From: an uncultured Faecalibacterium sp.
Lineage (GTDB): Bacteria > Bacillota > Clostridia > Oscillospirales > Ruminococcaceae
NCBI GenBank assembly: GCA_934511465.1
Contig: CAKSWG010000006.1
Location: forward strand, 11,889-75,888
Direction of reading: 5' to 3'
Length of the DNA stretch: 64,000 nt
Shown here: positions 1 through 9,334 of the stretch, piece by piece
Layout: each line of letters starts with the position of its first letter
Numbering within the stretch: the first letter of the stretch is position 1
Notes under the pieces: model-generated
Databases searched by the model: none
The model's input: only the letters and a program-made list of their open reading frames with translations
Told to the model about the DNA's origin: nothing
Translations under genes and position numbers: made by a program

Positions 1-1279
1 TAAGATCGTCCACCGCAGGCGGCGTGAACAGGCTCAGCTGCTCACAATTGCCGCCGAACACGTTGGGGTCGATGAGCGCCTGGGTGATGCGCTCCCGTCC
101 GGCGGTGCCGCGGCCCGGGTGCGCACCGGAAAAACCATTGCAGATGATGAAATACTGCGCCCGCTTGAGGACCACGCCCATCCGCTTGAGCTCGTCCAGC
201 CCGAGGCTGGACAGCTTGCGTGCGTGCCAGATGCGCCGGGCGCTCTTGGGGCCGATGCCCGGCACCCGCAGCAGCATTTCAAAGGGGGCACGGTTCACAT
301 CTACCGGGAACAGCCCGTAGTGCTGCACGGCCCAGTTGCATTTGGGGTCCAGATAAGGGTTGAAGTTGGGGTTGTCCCGATCTAAGATCTCGTCTGCCTC
401 GAACTGATAGAACCGCAGCAGCCAGTCGGCCTGATACAGCCGGTGCTCCCGCAGCAGCGGCGGCTTCGTGTCCAGCGCAGGCAGGCGGCTGTCCTCGGCT
501 ACCGGGATATAGGCGGAGTAGAACACCCGCTTCAGACTGTACTTCCGGTACATGCCCTCGGTGAGCTTCAGGATGTGGTAGTCCGTCTCCGGCGAAGCGC
601 CCACGATCATCTGGGTGCTCTGCCCGGCGGGGGCGAACCTGGGGGCATGGCGGTAGACCGTCAGCTCCTGCTTGCTCTGGGCACCGGAGACTGCGATCTG
701 CTTCATGGGGCGGAAGATGGAGTGCCGGCCCTTGTCCGGTGCCAGAAGATTCAGGCTCTGCTCGCTGGGCAGCTCCACGTTCACGCTCAGACGGTCGGCC
801 AGATATCCCAGCTGCTGCAAAAGCTCCGGGCTTGTGCCGGGGATGGCCTTGGCGTGGATGTAGCCGCCAAAGCGGTATTCGCCCCGCAGCAGCCGCAAAG
901 TGGCCAGCATCCGCTCGGTGGTGTAGTCCGGTGTGCCCAGCACCGCGCTGGAAAGGAACAGCCCCTCAATGTAGTTGCGACGGTAGAACTCCACGGTCAG
1001 CTCGGCCAGCTCCCGGGGCGCAAAGGTGGCCCGGGGGATATCGTTGGAGCGGCGGTTGACACAGTAGCCGCAGTCAAAGGCGCAGCAGTTGGTCATGAGC
1101 ACCTTTAAAAGGCTCACGCAGCGGCCGTCGGCGGTAAAGGCGTGGCAGCAGCCCGGCGCATAGCAGCTGCCCAGCGTGCCTGCCCGCGCGGTGCGCGAAG
1201 CGCCGCTGGAGGTGCAGGCAACGTCATATTTGGCACTGTCCGCCAGAATGGTCAGTTTGTCCATAATAGACTGTTCCAT
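1..1279 (-). CDS. Radical SAM protein, putative DNA modification/repair (C-terminal end cut by window)
   Basis: The reading frame runs leftwards from an ATG at 1279 to the window edge without a stop, so about 426 residues are visible and the C-terminus is missing. A CX3CX2C cluster motif (CAFDCGYC, about residues 66-73) marks it as a radical SAM enzyme, and a helix-hairpin-helix motif (VPGIGPKSARRI, about residue 340) suggests DNA binding. This pairing is the signature of the family annotated as putative DNA modification/repair radical SAM protein, whose partner gene usually follows directly and would lie off the window. The ribosome site is GGGGGTG just upstream. The substrate is unknown. 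I am confident of the family and not of the exact reaction. Confidence 0.85.
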   Translation of the reverse strand, partial: MEQSIMDKLTILADSAKYDVACTSSGASRTARAGTLGSCYAPGCCHAFTADGRCVSLLKVLMTNCCAFDCGYCVNRRSNDIPRATFAPRELAELTVEFYRRNYIEGLFLSSAVLGTPDYTTERMLATLRLLRGEYRFGGYIHAKAIPGTSPELLQQLGYLADRLSVNVELPSEQSLNLLAPDKGRHSIFRPMKQIAVSGAQSKQELTVYRHAPRFAPAGQSTQMIVGASPETDYHILKLTEGMYRKYSLKRVFYSAYIPVAEDSRLPALDTKPPLLREHRLYQADWLLRFYQFEADEILDRDNPNFNPYLDPKCNWAVQHYGLFPVDVNRAPFEMLLRVPGIGPKSARRIWHARKLSSLGLDELKRMGVVLKRAQYFIICNGFSGAHPGRGTAGRERITQALIDPNVFGGNCEQLSLFTPPAVDDL

Positions 1280-1309
1280 AAATGCACCCCCAAAAAAGAG
1301 TATAAAAGA

Positions 1310-1341
1310 AAAAGCCATACGCAGAGATGCAGATGGCTTTT
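1310..1341 (-). terminator. Hairpin between LexA-like gene and radical SAM gene
   Basis: An inverted repeat with arms AAAAGCCAT and ATGGCTTTT encloses a 14-base loop and is followed on the minus strand by a T-rich stretch. It lies downstream of the LexA-like gene and could end its transcript before the radical SAM gene. Confidence 0.5.
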
Positions 1342-1403
1342 ATGGTTTCGGACTTTTTCGTGAAAATGCGTTTGGAGCGCCCCGCAGGGCGCGACAAACG
1401 CGA

Positions 1404-1460
1404 AAATAAAAATAATTTTCCGCTGATTATGGCCAGAGTGAAACGGAGGCCATTCAAATG
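1404..1460. repeat. Short copy of dispersed repeat family B
   Basis: Two segments of this stretch recur at 51243-51411: an AT-rich block ending in TTTTCCGCTGAT, and the 16-mer CGGAGGCCATTCAAAT. In the copy at 51 kb the two are separated by about 130 bases of GC-rich repeat; here only about 15 bases separate them, so this looks like a deleted copy. Confidence 0.5.
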
Positions 1461-1470
1461 GTTGAATGGC

Positions 1471-2103
1471 TCACCACTTCGCCTTGGTCTCCACCACACG
1501 CCCGGCAATGTGCAGGTGGTTCAGCTCTTCGCCCTTGATCACCATCTCGCTGTAGGCGGGGTTGAAGGGCTGCAACACCACACAGTTGCCGCGCTGGATG
1601 TAGCGTTTCAGGGTGCCTTCGCCCTCGTCGCCGTAGATCAGCACGCCCAAGTCGCCGTTTTCCAGCGTGTCCTGCTTGTGCACAAGGGCAAGGTCGCCGT
1701 CCTGAATGCGGGGCTCCATGCTGTCGCCGCGCACCACCAGATAGAAATAGTTGGAGGGGTCCTTCACGCGGGCATATTCCTGCCCGTAGTCCTCCTCAAA
1801 GGCAAGGGCACCGTAGCCGGCTTTCACCGTGCCGATCACCGGGATCAGGCTCTCGGAATAGCTGCCAAAGAACCGCTCTTCCGGCGCGGAGACATTGCTC
1901 ACAGGCCGGTACAGGCCCAGCAGATAATCTGCCGTGGTGTTCAAAAGCTCTGCAATGCGGGCCACCGTGGTAGGGTCGGGAGAGGACTTGCCGCTTTCCC
2001 ATTTGCCGACGGCCTGCTGGGTAACGCCCAGCTGGGAAGCCAGCTCGGCCTGACTCACGCCCTGCTTTTTGCGGCACTGTTTTAAAAGTTCTGAAAACGA
2101 CAT
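1471..2103 (-). CDS. LexA-like transcriptional repressor (XRE helix-turn-helix plus S24 peptidase)
   Basis: The 210-residue protein has an N-terminal XRE-type helix-turn-helix (about residues 5-60, with QAELASQLGVTQQAVGKWE) and a C-terminal S24/LexA peptidase domain. The self-cleavage site is visible as Ala95-Gly96, the catalytic serine as Ser128 in GDSMEP and the lysine as Lys166. Family members repress their targets and inactivate themselves by autocleavage, often upon RecA activation. The XRE-type DNA-binding domain differs from the winged helix of classical LexA, so it may be a phage-CI-like or HdiR-like stress regulator. The start at 2103 has an AAAGGAG site nine bases upstream. Its targets are not identifiable here. 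Confidence 0.88.
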   Translation of the reverse strand: MSFSELLKQCRKKQGVSQAELASQLGVTQQAVGKWESGKSSPDPTTVARIAELLNTTADYLLGLYRPVSNVSAPEERFFGSYSESLIPVIGTVKAGYGALAFEEDYGQEYARVKDPSNYFYLVVRGDSMEPRIQDGDLALVHKQDTLENGDLGVLIYGDEGEGTLKRYIQRGNCVVLQPFNPAYSEMVIKGEELNHLHIAGRVVETKAKW

Positions 2104-2145
2104 GGTAGTTTCTCCTTTACACCGCTGGGGGATTTTCTTGTGTTT

Positions 2146-2174
2146 ATTATACAACAAAAAGGTGTGCTTGTAAA
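2146..2174 (-). promoter_or_regulatory. Sigma-A promoter of the LexA-like gene
   Basis: On the minus strand TTTACA (2169-2174) and TATAAT (2146-2151) are separated by 17 bases and sit about 45 bases upstream of the start codon. Confidence 0.7.
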
Positions 2175-2256
2175 GGGCTTAAACGGGGCGGGACCAAAAA
2201 AGGTTGTGATAAATTTTGGGATTTTTGCACGGTTTGAAAAAAATTGCGCCAAAGGC

Positions 2257-2285
2257 TTGACAGGCGGGCACAAATCTGGTAAATT
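2257..2285 (+). promoter_or_regulatory. Promoter of the two serine tRNA genes
   Basis: A consensus TTGACA (2257-2262) is followed after 17 bases by TAAATT (2280-2285), about 40 bases before the first tRNA. Confidence 0.75.
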
Positions 2286-2324
2286 AAATAGGCATTCGAC
2301 ACGGCGTAAGGCGAGTGTCCACAA

Positions 2325-2412
2325 GGAGAGATGTCCGAGTGGTTTAAGGAAGCAGTCTTGAAAACTGCCGTACGGCAACGTACCGTGGGTTCGAATCCCA
2401 CTCTCTCCGCCA
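2325..2412 (+). tRNA. tRNA-Ser (anticodon TGA)
   Basis: The sequence folds into a cloverleaf with acceptor GGAGAGA/TCTCTCC, a D arm, an anticodon loop CTTGAAA with anticodon TGA, a long variable arm typical of serine tRNAs, and the T arm GTGGGTTCGAATCCCAC. The CCA end is encoded (2410-2412). Confidence 0.95.
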
Positions 2413-2445
2413 TTTTTATTGAATAAGTGTAACACACTTTGCTCT

Positions 2446-2539
2446 GGAGTAGTACTCAAGAGGCCGAAGAGGCGCCCCTGCTAAGGGCGTAGGTCGTCTA
2501 AACAACGGCGCGAGGGTTCAAATCCCTCCTACTCCGCCA
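2446..2539 (+). tRNA. tRNA-Ser (anticodon GCT)
   Basis: The acceptor stem is GGAGTAG/CTACTCC, the anticodon loop is CTGCTAA with anticodon GCT, and the long variable arm and T arm GAGGGTTCAAATCCCTC complete a class II serine tRNA. CCA is encoded. It lies 33 bases after the TGA serine tRNA and probably shares its transcript. Confidence 0.95.
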
Positions 2540-2540
2540 A

Positions 2541-2580
2541 GAAAAAGCTCGTTGATTCGTTGAAATCAATGGGCTTTTTC
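2541..2580 (+). terminator. Terminator after the tRNA pair
   Basis: The arms around GTTGATT and AATCAAT, extended by AAAAAGC and GCTTTTT, form a hairpin followed by a T run directly after the second tRNA. Confidence 0.8.
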
Positions 2581-2626
2581 CTATGTAAACAGTAAAATTG
2601 CGGCTTGTAGAAAAAAGGAGGAACCA

Positions 2627-3556
2627 ATGGCGTTCGGGGTTTTGGCGGGGCAGATCACGGTGATCTTTCTGGAGGTGCTGCTGGGGTATGTGGGGGCCCG
2701 CAGCGGCATCATCAAGGACAGGGACAGCAAGTTTTTGTCCGACTTTATCATGAAGCTGCTGCTGCCCTGCACCATGCTGGCGGGCGCGGCAGTGGACGGT
2801 GAGCCGGAGCTGCTCACGCAGGCGGGCATTCTGTTTGCGCTGCTGCTGGTGATGTTTGTGGTTACCACCGGCATCTGCCGCATCAGCAGCTGGCTGCACC
2901 ACGACACGCCGGGCAGATATGCGGTGCTGGTGGGCACTGCTGCCATGCCCAACTGCGGCTTTATCGGCCTGCCGCTGTGCAGTGCGCTGCTGGGTGCGGC
3001 GCGCGGCACTGTGTTTGCGGGCATGGCCATGGCCTCTTATAATGTATGGTTCTTTACCTATGTGGTGTGCCTGTTCCGTCCGGGCGAAAAGCTGAATCTC
3101 AGGTCCTTCATCACGCCCACCAACATTGCTACGGTGGCCATGCTGGTGCTGATGGCCACCGGCTGGCATCTGCCCGCGCCGGTACAGCAGTTTTGCAGTG
3201 CGGTGGGCGGCTGCACCACGCCGCTGGCCCTCATGATCGTGGGTGTGCTGCTGGCAGGCAGCGACATGCGCGCACTGCTGCGCACCGGCTTTTTGTACCG
3301 GGTCACGCTGCTGCGCGGTGTGGTGTTCCCGCTTTTGTTCATGCTGGTGCTGTGGCTGCTGCCGCTGGACAATGTGCTGCGCACCGGCCTGTCCATCATC
3401 GCCTGCTGCCCGGCCGGCAACCTTGCCGCTGTGCTGGCCAAGCAGACCGGCACGGAAGAAACGCTGGCCAGTCAGGCCGTGGCACATTCTACCGTGTGTA
3501 TGCTGGTGACGGTGCCCGCCATGCTGCTGCTGACCGGTGCGATGTTCCCGATGTAA
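2627..3556 (+). CDS. AEC (auxin efflux carrier) family transporter
   Basis: The 309-residue protein is almost entirely hydrophobic, with about ten membrane segments split into two halves around a polar stretch near residues 145-165. The motifs GRYAVLVGTAAMPNCGFIGLP and CCPAGNLAAVLA match the Mem_trans family, whose bacterial members export or exchange organic anions such as malate or are of unknown substrate. The start has a strong AAGGAGG site. It stands alone between two terminators, so the context does not reveal the substrate. Confidence 0.88.
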   Translation: MAFGVLAGQITVIFLEVLLGYVGARSGIIKDRDSKFLSDFIMKLLLPCTMLAGAAVDGEPELLTQAGILFALLLVMFVVTTGICRISSWLHHDTPGRYAVLVGTAAMPNCGFIGLPLCSALLGAARGTVFAGMAMASYNVWFFTYVVCLFRPGEKLNLRSFITPTNIATVAMLVLMATGWHLPAPVQQFCSAVGGCTTPLALMIVGVLLAGSDMRALLRTGFLYRVTLLRGVVFPLLFMLVLWLLPLDNVLRTGLSIIACCPAGNLAAVLAKQTGTEETLASQAVAHSTVCMLVTVPAMLLLTGAMFPM

Positions 3557-3565
3557 GAAGCTGTA

Positions 3566-3597
3566 AAAAGCCCGCTGTCTCCGGACGGCGGGCTTTC
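3566..3597. terminator. Shared terminator between convergent genes
   Basis: Arms AAAGCCCGCTGTC and GACGGCGGGCTTT surround a TCCG loop. The hairpin lies between the stop of the AEC gene and the stop of the leftward TraX-like gene and can serve both. Confidence 0.85.
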
Positions 3598-3603
3598 TGC
3601 TGT

Positions 3604-4359
3604 TTATAGCATAAGGTTCGTGATGCCTGCCAGCACTGCGATGTGCACCGGGTAGAACCAGTAGAACACCCGCTGCTGCACTTTGCCGCAGGCACCGCGC
3701 TGCCCGCTGTAGAACCAGACCAGCACAAAGGCCAGCGGGGCGGTGAGCTCATACAGCATCATGGCTGCGCCGACGATGCACTGCTTTTTGCGGTCCGCGC
3801 GGGTGATGTACAGCGCCGCGATCAGCATGACGCCGATGGCGCCGTAGTCGGTATGGGCAAGCTGTGCCGCCAGTGCGCAGGCACAGGCACACAGTACGCC
3901 TTTGCTGGTGGAGCTGCCCGCCGGCGTTTCGAAATGCCGGATGCCCGCCATGGCCAGCAGGCCCAGCGCCAGCGTCCAGTAGACATTCTGGTATTGCAGC
4001 GTGAACGGCGTGCGGAAAAACGCCAGATCAAAGGGCAGCTCGCTGATGCAGCCAAACAGCAAAAGCCGCTGCATGTAGCGTTTTGCGTCGTGGGTGTGCA
4101 AAAAGCCCTCCACCAGAAGGAAGCAGAAGAGGGGGAAGGCCAGCCGCCCGATGTACCGCAGCAACTGGTCCACTGCCAGCAGGGTGCTTACCGGAATACC
4201 GCCATAGTCTGCCGCGCCGGTGGTGATGGCCGGCAGCAGGATGCCCGCTTCCAGACAGGAAGCGCCGAGGTGGTCGATGAACATGGTGATGCAGGCGATG
4301 CGCTTGAGCGCAGTGCCGCTGAGCCTTTGGCGGGCGGGGGCCTGAATGGAGTTTGACAT
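3604..4359 (-). CDS. TraX family membrane protein
   Basis: This 251-residue protein has several hydrophobic helices and the family hallmarks KRIACITMFIDHLGA near residue 20, LLRYIGRLAFPLFCFLLVEG and a C-terminal WFYPVHIAVL. TraX proteins are named after the F-plasmid pilin acetylase, but most chromosomal Firmicute copies are isolated multi-pass proteins of unknown function, possibly acyltransferases. No conjugation genes are nearby, so a role in pilin modification is unlikely. It is convergent with the AEC gene and divergent from the LysR gene. Confidence 0.85.
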   Translation of the reverse strand: MSNSIQAPARQRLSGTALKRIACITMFIDHLGASCLEAGILLPAITTGAADYGGIPVSTLLAVDQLLRYIGRLAFPLFCFLLVEGFLHTHDAKRYMQRLLLFGCISELPFDLAFFRTPFTLQYQNVYWTLALGLLAMAGIRHFETPAGSSTSKGVLCACACALAAQLAHTDYGAIGVMLIAALYITRADRKKQCIVGAAMMLYELTAPLAFVLVWFYSGQRGACGKVQQRVFYWFYPVHIAVLAGITNLML

Positions 4360-4479
4360 ACGGGTACCTCATTTGCCTTTAAAAAGGTGTGTTACGGTTT
4401 TATACGATGTGCAAAGGGAATTTCCTGCGGGTTTTGCGGCAAAATGCGCCCGGAAGGTGCAAAAATCGGGCCAAAATGC

Positions 4480-4508
4480 TTGACAGGATGGGCGCGGGAT
4501 AGTACAAT
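4480..4508 (+). promoter_or_regulatory. Promoter of the LysR-type regulator
   Basis: TTGACA (4480-4485) and TACAAT (4503-4508) are spaced by 17 bases, giving a leader of about 90 bases before the start codon. Confidence 0.75.
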
Positions 4509-4605
4509 CAAGAAGATAATTGAACTATCTCAAACCAAAGATGAAAAAGATTCACAAAGAATCGGGCGTCTCCGAACCGGATCAAGAAGGAAGGAGGCTT
4601 TGGGC

Positions 4606-5487
4606 ATGACGCTTTTTTCCTACGAGATCTTTGATGCAGTGGCGCGGCAGGGCAGCTTCAACAAGGCGGCACAGCAGCTGCATCTGACCCCCTCTGCCAT
4701 CAGCCACGCCATTGCCGTCATGGAGGAGGAACTGGGCTTTGCCCTGTTCAACCGCGGCAAGAACGGCGTCTCCATGACCAGCTACGGTGCCTCGCTGTAC
4801 CCGTCCATCCGCGACGTGCTCAACAGCGACGAAGCCCTCAAGCAGAGCATCGCCCGCCTGAACGGCCTTGAAAAGGGCAAGGTGAAGCTGGGCGTGTTCA
4901 ACTCGGTGTGCGCATCGCTTTTGCCGGGCCTGCTCAAGAGCTTTATGACCCACTACCCGCAGATCGAGATCGAGGTGTATCAGGGCACGTATGACGATGT
5001 GAAGGAATGGCTGCGCACCGGTCAGGTGGACATTGCGTTCCTCTCTTCCACCTGCCGTGAGGAGTTCAACCTCACCGAGCTGTTCCGCGAGCCGCTGCTG
5101 TGCATCGTGCCGCAGGACTGGCCGGAACCGGAAAACGGCGTTATGACCCCTGCTTTGATGAACGGCCAGAGCTTTGTGGTGCAGTGCGATGCCACCGACG
5201 CGGAGATGCGCCAGTTCCTCAAAAAGTACAAGATCGGCACCGAGCGCCGCTGCCATGTCATCGACGACCAGTCCAACATTGCTATGGTGGAAGCGGGGCT
5301 TGGCATCTCCATCATGCCGCGGATGCTGCTGCGCAACTGCAAGGCCGCTGTCAAGATCTACCCCATCCAGCCGGAGGAATACCGCGTGGTGGGTCTGGCC
5401 GTCCAGCGTCCTGCCGCCATGGCACCTGCTGTGGAGCAGATGTTCCGCCACATTGTGGATTACTGCAAACAGCTTGAGATGCAGTAA
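4606..5487 (+). CDS. LysR-type transcriptional regulator
   Basis: The 293-residue protein starts with a winged helix-turn-helix (about residues 1-60, including AVARQGSFNKAAQQLHLTPS and ISHAIAVMEEELGFALFNR) followed by a periplasmic-binding-protein-like effector domain. The frame is open further upstream, but the ATG at 4606 has an AAGGAGG site and begins exactly at the conserved N-terminus. LysR regulators usually control a divergent or adjacent gene in response to a small molecule. The divergent neighbour is the TraX-like gene and the downstream neighbour is aguA; neither link is proven. Confidence 0.92.
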   Translation: MTLFSYEIFDAVARQGSFNKAAQQLHLTPSAISHAIAVMEEELGFALFNRGKNGVSMTSYGASLYPSIRDVLNSDEALKQSIARLNGLEKGKVKLGVFNSVCASLLPGLLKSFMTHYPQIEIEVYQGTYDDVKEWLRTGQVDIAFLSSTCREEFNLTELFREPLLCIVPQDWPEPENGVMTPALMNGQSFVVQCDATDAEMRQFLKKYKIGTERRCHVIDDQSNIAMVEAGLGISIMPRMLLRNCKAAVKIYPIQPEEYRVVGLAVQRPAAMAPAVEQMFRHIVDYCKQLEMQ

Positions 5488-5516
5488 CGCCGTGTACCTA
5501 TTATTATAGCACATTT

Positions 5517-5550
5517 CAGCCGGTGTTTTTGCGCACCGGCTGTATTTTTT
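5517..5550 (+). terminator. Terminator of the LysR gene
   Basis: CAGCCGGTG and CACCGGCTG form the stem around a short loop, and a run of seven T follows. Confidence 0.85.
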
Positions 5551-5638
5551 TGCCGCAAAAAGCCATTTTGGACACATATCCGGCAAACTTGCCTGTTTTT
5601 GCGGGCAGCGGCGGGCCGTAGTTCTTTCAAAAAATGAA

Positions 5639-5667
5639 TTGTATCCGGGGGCAAAATCCGGTATACT
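5639..5667 (+). promoter_or_regulatory. Promoter of the agmatine operon
   Basis: TTGTAT (5639-5644) and TATACT (5662-5667) are separated by 17 bases, 26 bases upstream of the aguA start. Confidence 0.65.
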
Positions 5668-5693
5668 TATCAAAAAACAACAGGAGAATGCCA

Positions 5694-6797
5694 ATGCGCG
5701 TGTTTTCTACCCTGCCCGCCGCCGAGGGCTTCCGGATGCCGGCGGAATATGAGCCGCACCGCGGCTGTGTGATGATCTGGCCGGTGCGGCCCGGTTCGTG
5801 GCTGTACGGCGGCCGGGATGCACAGCCGGCCTTTGCACAGGCGGCCCGTGCCATTGCCGAGAGCGAGACGGTGTGGATGCTGGCGGGCCCGGCAGATGCG
5901 GACGCCGTGCGCGCCGCGTTTGCGATGGATGAGAACATCCATGTGCTGCCCATTGAGACCGACGACGCATGGGCGCGGGACGTGGGCCCCACCTGCGTAG
6001 TAAATGATCAGGGCACCGTGCGCGGTGTGGACTGGCAGTTCAACGCATGGGGCGGTACGGTGGACGGCCTGTACGCCCACTGGGAAAAGGACAATGCCGC
6101 CGCCCGCGCCATCTGCGCCGCACTGGATATGGACTGCTATGATGCACAGCACTTTGTGCTGGAGGGCGGCTCCATCCACTCGGACGGCGAGGGCACCGTG
6201 ATCACAACAGAGGCCTGCCTGCTGAGCGCGGGCCGCAACCCGCAGCTGAGCCGGGCCGAGATCGAGCAGGAGCTGAAAAACTATCTCGGTGCCCAGAAGA
6301 TCGTCTGGCTGCCCCGGGGCATTTACAACGACGAGACCAACGAGCATGTGGACAACATGTGCGCCTATGTAGGTCCTGCGGAAGTGGTGCTGGCATGGAC
6401 GGAGGACGAGACCGACCCGCAGTATGCCCTGAGCAGGGCGAGCCTTGCCGCACTGGAAGCGGCCACGGACGCCAAGGGCCGGCACTTTACAGTGCACAAG
6501 CTGCCCATCCCGGCAAAGCCCCTCTGCGTGACCGAAGCGGAATTGCAGGGCTACACCTTTGAAGAAGGCGAGGACACCCGCGAAGCCGGGGAGCGCCTTG
6601 CTGCAAGCTATGTGAACTTTTACATCTCCAACGGCGGCATCATCCTGCCGCAGTTCGGGGACGAGAACGACGCCGAAGCGGTGCGCATTCTGGGCGGGCT
6701 GTTCCCGGGCCGCAAGGTGTACCCCGTTCCGGCGCGGAGCATTCTGGTGGGCGGCGGCAACATCCACTGTGTCACCCAGCAGATCCCGAAAGGCTGA
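5694..6797 (+). CDS. aguA: Agmatine deiminase
   Basis: The 367-residue protein belongs to the peptidyl-arginine-deiminase-like fold and converts agmatine to N-carbamoylputrescine and ammonia. Family marks include PAEYEPHRGCVMIWP near the N-terminus, DDAWARDVGPT, the stretch LEGGSIHSDGEGT and the catalytic cysteine in GGGNIHC about eight residues from the end (about Cys359). I chose the ATG at 5694 because AGGAG lies seven bases upstream; the ATG six bases earlier sits too close to that site. The next gene, 16 bases on, encodes the enzyme for the following step, which supports the assignment. Confidence 0.95.
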   Translation: MRVFSTLPAAEGFRMPAEYEPHRGCVMIWPVRPGSWLYGGRDAQPAFAQAARAIAESETVWMLAGPADADAVRAAFAMDENIHVLPIETDDAWARDVGPTCVVNDQGTVRGVDWQFNAWGGTVDGLYAHWEKDNAAARAICAALDMDCYDAQHFVLEGGSIHSDGEGTVITTEACLLSAGRNPQLSRAEIEQELKNYLGAQKIVWLPRGIYNDETNEHVDNMCAYVGPAEVVLAWTEDETDPQYALSRASLAALEAATDAKGRHFTVHKLPIPAKPLCVTEAELQGYTFEEGEDTREAGERLAASYVNFYISNGGIILPQFGDENDAEAVRILGGLFPGRKVYPVPARSILVGGGNIHCVTQQIPKG

Positions 6798-6813
6798 TAG
6801 GAGGAAAAATGGT

Positions 6814-7704
<891 letters not shown>

Positions 7705-7719
7705 GCAGAGGAAACAGCT

Positions 7720-9285
7720 ATGAAACGAAGGGATTTTTGCAAGGCTGCGGCCCTGCTGGCGGCAGGCGCGCTGGTGCCCCATGCGGACGCGGCACAGCCG
7801 GACACTGTGCAGGCCATCGTGGGCAGTGCGGCGGCAGAGGACCGCTATACCGTCAATTTCCGCAGCAATCTCAGCGAAGCTGACCTGCCTTGCAGTTTTT
7901 ATTATACGGATTCCTTTTTTGAGCAATCGGCGCTGGAATACCACCACCCGCTGGCGCAGGCGACCCTGTGCCTTGCGGTGTGCGGCGGCAGTACATGGCA
8001 GAGCGAACAGCGCTACTGGATGCAGGGCGAGGTGGGCCGCGAGGACAGCATCGAAGCGGCTTACCGGCAGCTGGGTTTTGCCAATACCCATTATGTGGGC
8101 TACGACCGCAGCCTGAACGAGATGGTGGACACTGCCGGCTGCGCTTTTGCGCAGAAAACGCTGGTGCACGGCGGACGGCGCACCACCCTCGTTGCAGCCA
8201 TGCTGCGCGGGTTTGGCTACGGCAACGAGTGGGCCAGCAACCTGCATGTGGGCGCCGGGGGCGGACACGCGGCCTTTATCAGCGCGGCGGAGCAGTTCTT
8301 TGCCGACCTGCAAAGCTATCTGGCCCTTGCAAAAAAGCAGGCCGGAACGCTTGGCACGGTCAAGCTCTGGATCGGCGGCTACAGCCGAGGCGCGGCGGCG
8401 GCAAACCTTGCGGCAGCAAAGATCCGCCGGGAGCTGCCGGAGATCGCGCCGGAGAACACCTTCGTCTACACCTTTGCAACACCGGCAGCCATCACGGCGG
8501 CAGACCATCCGGAATTGCAGGCGGATTTTGCCCACAACCGCACGGCGGACGGCACGCTCAGGCCGGACTGGGAGCCCAGCAATATCTTCAACATCATTTC
8601 CAGCGGCGACCTTGTGGCCCGCGTTCTGCCGCAGGAGTGGGGCTACCGCCGCAACGGCAACGACCGTTTTCTGCCTTCCACAGCCTACCAGAACGAGCTG
8701 GACGACCTGAATATCCTTGACAGCCGCATTGGCGGTGTGCCGCTGCACTTTGAGCAGCTTGCCACCAAGGAGGACGTGGACTCGGTGATCGCGGCGGGCC
8801 TGCGCTTCTGCGGCAGCATCCAGAATTACCACGAAAAATACGAGCAGCCTTTTACGGATATGCTGCGGTGTGCCTTTATCCGCTCCGAAGCGGAAGTGAC
8901 GCAGGGCGTGGTGCTGGACGACGAGGCTGTGCTGGAGCGGCTGCGCAGCCTGCCGAACATCCGGCAGATGGCGTGGAGCAAGGTGCTGCGCTGCGTGCTG
9001 GCGGCGTCCACCATGAGCCGCCCCCTTCTGGAAAAGCTGGGCAGCGCTGTGCCGCCGCAGGCGCAGCAGGTGGTGATCCCGGTGCTGGCGGTGGGCCTGT
9101 GCTACGAGGTGGAGACGGATGTGCTCAAGCTGCTGGTGTACTATATCATCAGCCTGATGAGTGTGAAAAGCCCGGCGGACAGCGTGCTGCGCGCGGCCTA
9201 CTGTCACTTTCCGGAGAACTACTTTGCCCTGATGCAGTATTACGACCCCGCCGAGCACGGCATGGAAGCGTATACGAGAAAATGA
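7720..9285 (+). CDS. Exported lipase-like alpha/beta hydrolase
   Basis: The 521-residue protein begins MKRRDFCKAAALLAAGALVP, a signal with a twin arginine (RRDFCK) resembling a Tat signal, with likely cleavage after about residue 25. In the middle, GGYSRGAAAANLAA has a nucleophile elbow GYSRG with Ser222, like class 3 lipases (Lipase_3). It follows aguB by 15 bases with its own weak ribosome site, so it may be cotranscribed. No link between a lipase and polyamines is known to me. Whether this organism has a functional Tat system cannot be judged here. Substrate unknown. Confidence 0.65.
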   Translation: MKRRDFCKAAALLAAGALVPHADAAQPDTVQAIVGSAAAEDRYTVNFRSNLSEADLPCSFYYTDSFFEQSALEYHHPLAQATLCLAVCGGSTWQSEQRYWMQGEVGREDSIEAAYRQLGFANTHYVGYDRSLNEMVDTAGCAFAQKTLVHGGRRTTLVAAMLRGFGYGNEWASNLHVGAGGGHAAFISAAEQFFADLQSYLALAKKQAGTLGTVKLWIGGYSRGAAAANLAAAKIRRELPEIAPENTFVYTFATPAAITAADHPELQADFAHNRTADGTLRPDWEPSNIFNIISSGDLVARVLPQEWGYRRNGNDRFLPSTAYQNELDDLNILDSRIGGVPLHFEQLATKEDVDSVIAAGLRFCGSIQNYHEKYEQPFTDMLRCAFIRSEAEVTQGVVLDDEAVLERLRSLPNIRQMAWSKVLRCVLAASTMSRPLLEKLGSAVPPQAQQVVIPVLAVGLCYEVETDVLKLLVYYIISLMSVKSPADSVLRAAYCHFPENYFALMQYYDPAEHGMEAYTRK

Positions 9286-9321
9286 AAAAAGAGACGGAAG
9301 CGCATCCTTCCGTCTCTTTTT
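9286..9321. terminator. Shared terminator between lipase-like gene and alcohol dehydrogenase
   Basis: AAAAAGAGACGGAAG and CTTCCGTCTCTTTTT form a long perfect stem around CGCAT, with T runs on both strands, between convergent genes. Confidence 0.9.
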
Positions 9322-9334
9322 GTGTGCGGCTGTG

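Noticed and set aside
2082..2459. Open frames antisense to the two serine tRNAs
   Set aside because: They translate tRNA sequence and contain the usual artefact peptides of reversed serine tRNAs.
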